Below, piece after piece: positions 1 through 10,800 of a stretch of 44,310 nt of DNA (within the stretch, counting starts at the first letter, position 1; each line of letters opens with the position of its first letter). The stretch comes from Phycisphaerae bacterium (GTDB lineage: Bacteria; Planctomycetota; Phycisphaerae; Sedimentisphaerales; Anaerobacaceae). The position numbers and the translations under genes are program-made. The notes under the pieces are model-generated. The model was given only the letters and a program-made list of their open reading frames with translations, did no database searches and was not told the origin of the DNA. The DNA is taken from assembly GCA_030619925.1 (NCBI GenBank), contig JAUXAL010000026.1:1-44310 (forward strand), written 5' to 3'.

Positions 1-235
1 TTGGTGAAAACAAACCCAATTCAAACCCAAACAAAGCCAATTTCCAAAAAGCCCAAATGAATGTAAACTCACTTATAACAAAGGATTACAGAAAAAATGA
101 CGCTTTCGCAGTCCAAAAAAACAAACCCAATTCAAACCCAATTTAAAAAGAGCCAAAATGGACGTAAACATCTATTCAACAAAGGATTATGAAAATGAAC
201 CACGCCTTCGGGCTCTGGGAAAACAAACCCAATCA
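1..235 (+). repeat. ORF-like repeat, left copy (KPNSNP family)
   Basis: Two tandem, diverged units of about 110 bp rich in the words AACAAACCCAATTC and AAAGCCAA. Read in frame 3 of the plus strand, the first unit gives a peptide with KPNSNP and QMNVNSLITKDYRKND, closed by TAA at 144-146. The second unit is in another frame and gives KAKMDVNIYSTKDYENE. The frame change between units and the odd Asn/Lys/Pro composition argue for a repeat rather than a working gene. Bases 1-143 recur inverted at 43428-43570 with about five mismatches. I recall similar peptides annotated as hypothetical proteins in planctomycete assemblies, but that is memory and not a search. Confidence 0.8.
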
Positions 236-309
236 AAGCCAATGTTGGTAGCTTGGGTAACTTGTTTGACCATATTGAAATTTTTGTCTTCAAGACAAAG
301 TTAAAAATA

Positions 310-338
310 TTGATTTTGTAAGACAGGCTCGATATTCT
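310..338 (+). promoter_or_regulatory. Sigma70-like promoter for the AroC homologue
   Basis: TTGATT at 310-315 and TATTCT at 333-338 are separated by 17 bases, and the first gene downstream is the chorismate synthase homologue at 409. The predicted leader contains a perfect 6-bp hairpin, GCTCAT / ATGAGC with a TCG loop, at 360-374. It has no following T-run, so it is not an obvious terminator. Called on motif and spacing only. Confidence 0.45.
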
Positions 339-408
339 ACTTATAAATGAGGCTCTTCGGCTCATTCGATGAGCTCAGGTAAAAAACTTTTTCAGGAGAT
401 TAAAGAAA

Positions 409-1731
409 ATGTTAGGTTGTCACATAGGACGTTGTTTTCAGGTAACGGTTGCAGGCGGCTCCTACCAGGAGGGCTTGACGTCCGTCATCCAGGGCGTTCC
501 GCCCGGCATGTTACTGACCGAGCAGGAAATTTACGGTGACCTGCTTCTTAGAAAACCGGGGGCCGACGAACTGTCCAGTCCGCGAAAAGAGCCGGACCTT
601 CCGATTATCTATTCCGGCCTGAACGCAGCCGACACCATCGAAAACGCCGGAAACAAGAACCACACCAACGGCACCCCGCTGGCGATTCTAATTCCCAACC
701 TGGACCGTCATTTCATTCATATCAAGCAATACCAGGACACGAATCGCACACCCCGCCCGGGCCATGCATCCTATGCTTCGTTCATAAAATACGGCCCCGA
801 TGACGATGCCATCGGCGCCGGCATTTTCAGTGGACGCTACACCTCCACCATCGTAGCTGCCGGATATGTCGCCAAAAAAGTCCTGAAAAAATGTGGCATC
901 GAAGTATTCGCCTATGCCAAAGAGATCGCCGGCGTCCGATGCCCCGACATCGCTACCGACCAGGCCTTTAAGTACACCAACGATTACAAAACAATGCGGC
1001 AAGACCTCGACCCGTTTTACCAGGAGGTTTACGTCAAAGGCCGTATAAATATGGAGATGAGATTTCTGGAAAAGACCAGAATATTAGCCCAGATTGAACA
1101 GGAAATTGACGCTATCCGTGATAAGGCTCCAAAGCTCATCCCCGCTGCGATTCAGGACAAATATGGCGTGCATCCGATAGTGAATTGTCCCGATATCAAA
1201 GCCGCCCAGGCGATGGTCGATGCCTGTAACCGCATCGCCGCCACAGGTGACTCAGCCGGCGGTGTAGTCGAAGTGGTTGTAACCGGCGTCCCAACAGGGC
1301 TCGGCGAGCCGGTTTTCTATAAACTCGACGGCGAATTGGGCAAAATGCTCGGCATTGGCGCCGTCAAAGGCGTCGAGGTCGGCGCCGGCTTCGCCGTCAA
1401 AGATATGACCGGCTTTGAAAATAACGACCAGATGCGCGCCGAAGACGGCAAAGTTGTTTTCGAGTCAAACAACGCCGGCGGTATAACAGGCGGCCTTACC
1501 ACCGGCCAACCCATCATCGTCAGACTTACAGTCAAGCCTACACCAACTATCGACAAACCACAGAAGACAATCGACAAGTACACTCTTGAGAACAAGCAGC
1601 TGGCAGCTATCACCAGGCGCGACCCAACGATTGTGGCTCGCATATGGCCGGTCGCTGAGAACTACACAGCCCTGGTGATACTTGACCACCTGATAGCGCA
1701 CTACGGCTACCAGACGCTAAAGGCCAAATGA
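409..1731 (+). CDS. Divergent chorismate synthase homologue (AroC family)
   Basis: The family converts 5-enolpyruvylshikimate 3-phosphate to chorismate with reduced FMN, the last common step to aromatic amino acids. Family landmarks here are GVPPG near residue 30, RKEPD near 62, RPGHAS near 118, GVPTGLGEPVF near 298, AVKGVEVGAGF near 322, SNNAGGITGG near 349 and RRDP near 402. The protein has 440 residues against about 360 for typical members, with an extra segment of roughly 55 residues around positions 190-245. Several usually invariant residues differ. GESHG is GGSYQ, so the first active-site His is Tyr. RSSARE is IFSGRY, SNHAGG is SNNAGG, and RHDP is RRDP. The second active-site His (RPGHA) is kept. 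The ATG follows AGGAG at good spacing. Fold membership is secure. Whether it makes chorismate is uncertain, so no symbol is given. Confidence 0.85.
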   Translation: MLGCHIGRCFQVTVAGGSYQEGLTSVIQGVPPGMLLTEQEIYGDLLLRKPGADELSSPRKEPDLPIIYSGLNAADTIENAGNKNHTNGTPLAILIPNLDRHFIHIKQYQDTNRTPRPGHASYASFIKYGPDDDAIGAGIFSGRYTSTIVAAGYVAKKVLKKCGIEVFAYAKEIAGVRCPDIATDQAFKYTNDYKTMRQDLDPFYQEVYVKGRINMEMRFLEKTRILAQIEQEIDAIRDKAPKLIPAAIQDKYGVHPIVNCPDIKAAQAMVDACNRIAATGDSAGGVVEVVVTGVPTGLGEPVFYKLDGELGKMLGIGAVKGVEVGAGFAVKDMTGFENNDQMRAEDGKVVFESNNAGGITGGLTTGQPIIVRLTVKPTPTIDKPQKTIDKYTLENKQLAAITRRDPTIVARIWPVAENYTALVILDHLIAHYGYQTLKAK

Positions 1732-1808
1732 AACATCTCCTTCCCTGATTGCAAAGTCTCTGGTATTAGCAGGGGGTTTGCGGCCGTAACGGCGGAGTTG
1801 CTTCGCTG

Positions 1809-4800
1809 TTAGTTGGCCCTCTCGATAGACGACCAGTCGGTCTTGTTGTAGTACAGGTCACGTGCCTGGACGCGGAAGCGCAGCCCTTGTCCTCTTCTGC
1901 CTACCTGGACAGTATAGAAAGTCTCAGTTTGCCAGCCGCTGCTGAAGCCGGCAGGCCAGACCCCGGGCGCGTCAAGGCATTCGAAGAAATACTCCACAAC
2001 GCCACTTGCGTCCGTAGCTACTGCAGCCGTCATCTCAACCCAGTAATCAAAAGTGCCGTTGCCGCCATAGATTTCTCGGGGTGTTCCCTCGAAGCCGTTC
2101 GGATCCGTAGTCGTATCCCATTCCATAGGATTGGGCGTCGGAGCAGTAGTATCCGGAGGCACCAAGGTGGTGGCCCGAGCAACGACCGACCAGGCGGTTT
2201 CGTTCTGGTTGGGCGATTTGTCCCTGGCTTTGACCCTGTAGGAGTATTCAGTGTTGGGATCAAGGTCGACGTCCGTATAATTCGGCTCATCCAGCCAGCC
2301 GCTGTCGTTCCCGCCGGCGGATACGGACTCGAAATAATACTCTACGCCGCTGTCATCGTAAGCGGTCGTGGCTGTCATTGCGATCGAATTCGATGTAACC
2401 GCGTAAGGCTCAACTGCCCAGACGGGAGCGGGTGCCGGCGGCGTGGTGTCTTCTACACCGGCATAGCGGGTCTGTGACCACTCGGTTTCATTGCCCATTC
2501 CATCGCGCGTCTTTACCCTATAGCCATATTCAGCAGCAAAGGCAAGACCTCCGTCTGCATATGTCCGGCTCTTCCGCCAGCCGCTGTCGTGGCAATTGCC
2601 GGAGACACATTCGAAGTAGTATTCAACATCCCAGCCCCATGCATCGAAGGCAGTCTCAGCAGTCATACTGACTGATGTTCCTGACGTCAAATAAGGGACT
2701 ATTTCCCACCTGCTCGGGTCAGGAATTGGAGCATCGGTATCTTCGACGAGCCAGCAATCAACGAAGGAAGCCAAGTCTTCGAAGTCAACATATGTATCAA
2801 ATGTAATGTCTGAACCCCCGCACCAGCCGTCGGCGTCAGAACAACCCGCATCGAGCCATCTTGAAGCAAGCATTGCAAAGTCGCTAAAGTCGATGACACC
2901 GTCATAGACTAAATCGCAGAATCTGCATGCTTCTATGGTCGAATGATGGTAGCCCATATCAACCAGGCCTTTTTCAAGCACTTCATCGGTGCGGGTGGTG
3001 TATCCGCTTACTCTACCGCTGGGGATGATCGACCAGATCATGCCGAGATTGCCTGCGAGGTCGCTACCGGCATTGACACAAGGGCTGTTCCGCGACTGCC
3101 CGGCGACAGTTTGACTTAGATAGTAACCACCAAGCGGCCCCCTTGTAAACAGTGGGTTATCGTCGATATTTCCGGCACCCCAGTTGAGCACGCAACCATC
3201 GTCAAGCCAAACAGCAGGTGAGCCGGTCTTGATGTCACTGTAGGAGACGGTAAGGCTTGAGGGTCTTGGGTCAAACTCGAAGCCGGTCGCCACTGCAATT
3301 GCGTCCCCCTTTACGGCATAATTATTCCAGAAGATGCTGTCGGCAACTAAGCAGTCACTCTCGTAGGAGCAGTGGAAGCCGCCGCCGAAGCCGGTCCTGT
3401 CGGTTTCACCGAAGCTGCCCACAGCGGCGTTACCAACGAATGTGCAGTTGCCAACAATCAGGTCGACGTACCAGTTTGCAGAGACACCGCCGCCGTCTCT
3501 GCCGGCTAAGTTATTGGTTATCAGGCAGTTTATAATCTGCGGACCCAGCAACGCCTGGTTCTGATCATAGGCCGAAACTCCGGACAGATACACACCACCA
3601 CCGGAGGTGTTGGCAACGTTATAAGTTAAGACACAGTCGCGAATCAGTAGCGGCGCAGAAAAGCCGTAGATTCCACCGCCCTGGCCCGTTGTCGCCGGGT
3701 CATCAGCATCAGCAGCAGCGATGTTGTACTGAATTGTAGAACCCATAATCGCTGTGGCCGTAGAATCGATACAATACACTCCACCACCGTGGAGGGCTGA
3801 ATTGTACGCGATATTGCAGTCCACAACTGAAAAATCATTAGAATCATTGAGGTATATTGCACCGCCATATTCGCCGGCATCATTGCGCAATAACATGGTC
3901 TCGATAATTATTCCCGAGCAATTCGGGTCGAAATACAAACCGGCACCTCGCATTGCTGAATTGTCTGCGAAATTGCTGTCTGCAATGGTTATCAAGTCGT
4001 TGACATCACAATACAGGCCGCCGCCGTTTTGGACCGCCGAGTTGCTGCTAAATGTACATTCAATCAGCTCTGATATGCAGTTGGCATCGTAATATATACC
4101 ACCGCCTATATCAGCCGAGTTGTCGCTGAAAGTGCAGTGGTTGAATACCGCAGCGCTGTTGACGTCGCAGAAGGCTCCGCCGCCGCCTATATCAGACGAA
4201 CAGTTGTTGATTGTGCAGTTTATAAATGTCGGACTACTGTCGGAAGCGACATATATTCCGCCGCCACCATACTCGCCGGAGACACTGCAATCGCTGATAA
4301 CAAAATTCTTAATGACCGGACTGGTGTTGACATCAACGTATATACCGGCGCCACCTTCGTCTGTGAGGCTGCCATTGATAACGGTAAAGCCGTCTACGAC
4401 CGTATTAGCGTCTTCTCCGCTGTTGAAGATAAAGCCTCGGCCGGCTTGCTGACAGTCAATAATTGTGTTGGCAACAATGTTGGGGTCATCAGGATTGGTG
4501 CTGACCAGTGTAATGTCTTTGCCGCCTGTGCTGATGTCGCCGTCATAAATGCCGGGACCAACGATAAGTGTTTCCCCATTCTTTGCCGCGTCAATAGCCA
4601 GCCCGATAGCATCGCCTCCACCTGAGACCTCTGTTGTGCCCCGCTGCTCGAACTGGATCGTGAGGATTTGATCGGAATCCATTACCACTTCAAGGGTCTT
4701 GTCGATAGAGAATAAGACGTCGTTGACATCGTACCACCCTTTGACGCGATAGCCTGGGTCCGGTATTGCCCTGACCCTTACTACAGCATCCCGGTTATAA

Positions 4801-7800
4801 GTAGCGCTGCCGCTCGGTTCGACAGTGCCGTTCTCGCCCACTACCGTAATTGTCAAGTCTAACAGGTCGATGACATAATGGTATCCTATATCCACGATAT
4901 CGGCGTCGTTGACCCCATCTATACGCGTAGTATATTGGTACATACCGATGTTGGGGCTGTTTGCAGCAGCACTTCCGGCATCAACACAGGGACTATCGGT
5001 TAGCTGACCGACAGCTTTCTGACTCAGATAATGACCATTGACGAAGAGCGGGTTTGCTTCGATGATACTGTTGAAGTCCCAGTCCAGGAAACAGCCTGCA
5101 TCAACGAACACAGCATTAGGATCGACCCACTCGGCACCGTTAGGATCCCGCCAACCACTGATATCGGAGTATGAGACGGTAACTGTTGACGGTCTTTGGT
5201 CAAATTCCAAGCCGGTTGCGATGGAAATCTGAGCTCCATCATTGCCTAAGTTGTCCCAGAGGATGCTGTTAATGACGTCTGTATAGCTTTCGTACGAGCA
5301 GTATAGTCCTCCCCCGTATCCGCTGGAATTGGGGTCGTTGACGTCACCGGCGGTGTTGTTATAGATAGTAGAGTTGGATATAATCAATTCATTATGCCAA
5401 TTGGCCGAAACTCCTCCACCGTCTCTGCCGGCGAAATTGTCGGTTATCAAACAATTCCCGAGTATTTTTTCCTTTGCCGCACCACCGGATAAATACACAC
5501 CGCCGCCGGAGGTAAAGGCCATATTATACTGGATTTGACAATCAGCGATTAACGCCGGTATTGAAGAACAATGTATACCGCCGCCTTCACCGCCCGGTTC
5601 AATGGCTTGATTGCCTGTGATTTTGCATCCTCTGATCGTCGAAGCCGCACTGTCAACGCAATATATTCCGCCGCCGTTGAACGCTGAGTTGTCGGCGAAG
5701 TTGGAGTCGGTCACCACGGTGTTGCTCTGGTCCCAGTACAAACCGCCGCCGAGGGTTGCGTAATTGTCGCTGAAGTTACAGTCGGCAATTATCGCTGAGT
5801 TAGCGTCTACGGAACAGATTCCGCCGCCGTAACTAATGTAAGGACTCAGACGATAAGCTGGCAGAGCCGGGTCATTGGGCTCGTTGACGTCTTGCGCATA
5901 GTTACCGGTTATATCACAGCCGAGGAACACCGGTAACGAGCTGGACTCACAGAATGCACCTGCTCCGTAAACAGGAACCAGATAGCTGATTACTGGTTGC
6001 GTTCCGGTGGCACCCAGAGGGTTGTCACCGCCAATTCCACTCATGCCACCGACAATTGTGTTGTTGCTGAATGTACAATTTTCGAAGGTAATCTTACTAC
6101 CGTTACCACAATATACACCGCCACCATAGGCGCTCTGTTTCCAGTACTCTCCTAAATAACCGCCGCCATAGCCACCGAAACCCGGGAACTCCGGGGCATC
6201 GCCGAAGTTGCCGGCGTCGCCGGCGTCGCTGGCAGTCGCCGAGCAGTCGTCAATCCGGCAGTTGGAAACAGTTGCAATAGCTCTATCGGCGAAGTATATT
6301 CCGCCGCCGTAAGCCCGGCTATTATAACCACCTATGCCGCCGTTACCACCAACACCGTTGTCGCCGGTTGCGTCACCACCATCTCCACCGTCAGCGGCAT
6401 CGCCGCCAATAGCTGAACAGTTAACAATATTGCAATCGCTGATGGTGGGAGTACTGCCGTAACCGACATAGATTCCACCGCCGTAAGCGCCGCCGCCATC
6501 ACCGCCGGTACCGCCGGTACCGCCGGCACCATTTTCGGCCCCGGCCCCACCATCGCCGGCGCTGCCAGCATTGCCACCTATCACATCGCAGTCATTGATT
6601 GTACAATTACGGATAGTCGGGCTGCTGTAGGGACCGCAATAAATGCCCCCACCAAAGGCGCTGCCGCCATCGCCGCCATCACCGCCATTATGACCGTAAA
6701 CAAGAAGCGAAGAATTCGGGTCCTCAGTATCACTGAGGTCTCCCTGGGCGCCACCAGTATTCCCGTTGCTGGCGTTGCCGGCGGTGATCTGGGAGTTGGT
6801 AATGACACAATTAACAATAGTGGGACTGGCACCGGAATCGATGTATATTGCAGCACCCGAGATGTCGTAGCCATCGTAGCCATCATCGCCCGGGTCCGGG
6901 GGCGATTCCTGGTCAATTTTATACCAGCTGGCATTTGCGATTGTCAGACCGTTTAGAATGGTATCCGGGCCACAATCGCTCGAGAAAACTATGGCACAGC
7001 AAATATAACCTTCGCGGTCGATAATTGTCTCAGCGACGCTGCCTGGGTCGTCAGGATTGGTGCTGGTTATCGTAATAGCTTTGCCCGGAATGTTGATAGT
7101 TGCACCCCTATAACGGCCTTTGTTGACGATAATCACATCCCCATCACTTGCAGCATCAACCGCTTCCTGGATTGAGGGATAGTCACCAGGTACTCTAATG
7201 GCAGGAGGTTGTTCTATTATGGCAGTGATGATCCGGTCTGAATACATTGTTACAGTATTGCTAAGGGTGTAAGACATGTCGTTATCGGTGCCCACCCATC
7301 TGACACGGTAGCCCGGGTCCACCGTTGCCCTCAGCGTCACTACAGTGTACTTGTTGAACAGCCCGCCACTCGGCTCGACTATACCATGCTCGCCGACGAC
7401 GTTTACAGTCAACTGATACCGGCCCTCACCGGTGGGGTAGTGCAAGCCCATATCGACTACACCGGTATCATTCGCGCCGTCGGAGCGAACGCTATATTCG
7501 TCGAGGCCAAGATTCACCGCCAAATCACTTCCCACATCGACACACGGGCTGTCCACCGGCTGCCCTGCCGCGGTTTGACTAAGGTAGTAGTACGGCTCGA
7601 CAAAGAGCGGGTCAGCATCGATATTACCATTGAGCCAGTTGAGGACACGGCCCGGCTCGACATAGATAGCTTCCGGACCTCGGCCACCCTGGATGTCGCA
7701 ATATGAAACTGTAAGGGTAGCAGGTCTGTCAATATAGAACGGCTCCTTATGGCTGCCGATTGCGATCTGGTTGCCATTGATACCGGTATTGCCCCAGAGG

Positions 7801-10800
7801 ATACTGTCAATAAGAGTTGTTTGGCTTTCATAGGAGCAAGATATGCCGCCGCCCCTTCCGTGCTTGGGGTCGTGTGGGTCGGATGCCGTATTGTCAACGA
7901 TTGTACAGTTGGAGATTCTCGGCGTCATAAACCAGTAGGAAACAACCCCGCCACCATCCAGAGCAGCCGAGTTTCCTTCGACCAGACAGTTTCTAATTAT
8001 CGGCATGCAGGGGTCTCCACCGAAATACACACCGCCGCCGGAGCCGGAGGACGAATTACCGCTTATGAAGCAGCTTTCAATTTTAGCGTCAGACGACCAG
8101 CAGAACATTCCGGCGCCGCCGCCGTAGAAGCTGCCGCCAAAGCTTCCTCCGTAATCCATACTAATCCAGCGCCCTTTGGCTATATTGTCTATGATACCGC
8201 AACCGGTAATTTGCGGTGCGCCGCTGCTCCAGTACATACCACCACCATGGTCGGCGGTATTATCATTGATGACCGATTCGAAAATTGATACCTCCGCGTC
8301 GTCGCCGTGCCAGTACAGACCGCCTCCGAATGCCGCTTTGTTGCTGCCAAAGCGACTGTTGTTGATTGTTATCCTGCCACCGTGGTACCATTTTCCACTC
8401 ATCAAGTCCAACCATCCGCCGCCGTATACTGCGCCTCCGGAGCCGTAAACTCCTATCGCTGAATTGCCGGTGAATCTGCTGTCGTTGATGTCCAGCAAAC
8501 AATCGTACCAGCAGAACAATCCGCCGCCGTCGTTATCGCCCGAATTGTTGACGTAGTTGCAGTCATTAACCTGGATCGTGCAGGCCCCGTCGAAGCATTG
8601 GCCGCCTCCATCGTAGCCGGCCGAGTTGCCGATGAATTCACAGCGATTGAGTATGGCTGTGCAGTCGTCTTTATAATCTTCGCCGCCGCCGTCTTCGCCC
8701 CTGCCGTCAGTTTGTCTTGACCTGTTGTAGCTTATCGTGCAGTCGGTAAGTTCGGTTTTGCAACCAAAATCGTAGTAACTACCACCTCCGTAGCTCGAAG
8801 TGTAACTCCCAGCAAAGAGACCGTCCGAACCGTCTTCGCCGTCGTCTCCGTCTTCACCTCCGATGCCGCCGGCGCCGCCGTCGCCAGGGTCTTCTTCCCC
8901 GGGGCCGCCTGCACCGCCATCACCGCCTGCGCCGCCATTGCCGCCCGGCGCTTCGTTTGCACCGTTGCCGCCATCGCCACCGTTGCCGCCGGCGCCGCCG
9001 GCATAAGAATAAGTCGGAACCATTGTATTGGCCGTGCTGTAACTGATTATAGTATCCGACATGATAACTTCACAGTTTTCACTGTAGAATATAGCACCCC
9101 CCCATGACCTCGTGCCGTTTATACCCATGCTGCCGCCCTCACCGCCGTCACCGCCATTGCCGCCGGGCCCGTCTGCGCCATCGTCGCCGTCCTCACCATC
9201 CGGGTCGCCGCCGCCGCCGCCGTCGGCACCGTCTGCGCCATCGTTGCCGAGGCCGCCGTTGCCGCCACCCCCTCCGTAGTTGCCCAGTCCCTGCCGAGTC
9301 ATGGAGTTCAAAATGGTACAGTGCCGTATTGTCGGACGGCAATTAGGGCCGAAGTATATCGCACCGCCCAAAGCTTCGCCGCCGCCGCCGCCTTTTCCAC
9401 CAGGGCCGCCTGCTCCGCCATTACCGCCTAGTCCGCCTTCGCCGCCGGCGCCGCCATTACCACCCACTCCATCCGCTCCATCGTTGAACCCGTCTTGGCC
9501 GGCCTGACCGTCCTGACCGGGTTGACCGGGTTGGCCACCTTGGCCAGCCTGGCCGTCCTGACCCAGGCCGCCGAAGCCTCCATCACCACCGATTGCGCTG
9601 CAATTGATTATCGTACAGTACAGAATCGTCGGATTACTATTGGCATCGAAGTACATCGCGCCGCCATAGCCAACACCACCATTGCCGCCAGCATAGCCGG
9701 GCTGGCCATCCGCACCGTCCGCGCCAGGCTCACCGGGCAGACCGTCGGCGCCATCCTCGCCATTCATACCATCTATCGGCGCGTTGGGATCATCGGGATC
9801 AACCGCATTGTTCGGGTCGTACGTATCGGGATCTTCAGGATCGATTTCAGGCGGATCATCCAACGCCTCCTCGCCTTCCAGCGCTTCCAGCGGATCCTCC
9901 GGTTCATCAGGAGGATCAAAAATAAAGGTGGCGTCCTCACCATCCTGGCCTCGCGCGAGGCAGTCTCTGATGACCAGATGAGACAGAGTTGGGCTGCTCC
10001 CGTTAAAGCAGGAGATTGCTCCGCCAAGGGCGTACGCGCCGCTCTCACCGATCCCGTCCATATCGGGCGGCCCAATGGGACCGAGGTCACCCAAGCCTTG
10101 AATTGTAAAGCCATCAACGACAGAGTCGGGGCCTTCGCCGCTTTGGAAGACAAAAGCAGGCCAGCCCCCACTTACTATAATTGTAGCAGCAACAAAGCAG
10201 GGGTCATCGGGATGTTCGCTGGCGATGGTAATTGCCTTACCCATAAAGTCATAACCGCCATAGTAAGTACCAGCGGAAACAACTATCTTGTCGCCGTGGC
10301 TGTAAGCGGCATTGATTGCTACCCCGATGTCCGGATATTGTCCCGGCACGTGCAAACTCTTTGGTTGTCGGAACAGGACCGTAACATCCTTATCGGAATC
10401 TATTGTCACAGTATTTCTGCCGGACCAGGACGTATCATCATCGGTTCCGCTCCATCGATCAACAATGTAGCTTTGGTTGGGTGTCGCGATAAGTGTTACC
10501 ACCGTGCCTTCGTGATAATACTCTCCTCTTCTGTGGCGGGGCGAGATTGTTCCGCGACCACCGATAACCTCGGTACGCAATCGATGCAAAGGAATCTCTT
10601 CAAATTCAACCGAAATAAAGGCATCACCGGTTATGGTAACGGTGTTGTTGGGCTCTGTCGATAAATCGTCATCGGTTCCGGTCCACGCCTTGATTCGATA
10701 GCCCGGCTCAAGATATGCTCTGAGCCGCACAATTTCGTATTGACGATAGGCACCCCTGTTGGGATCGACATAACCATTGGCCAGATTCGGGTCAACGGGC

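Noticed and set aside
9495-10664. A 389-codon plus-strand open frame
   Set aside because: It is antisense to the giant protein gene, whose Gly-rich codons rarely yield stops on the other strand. No family motif or ribosome binding site is seen.
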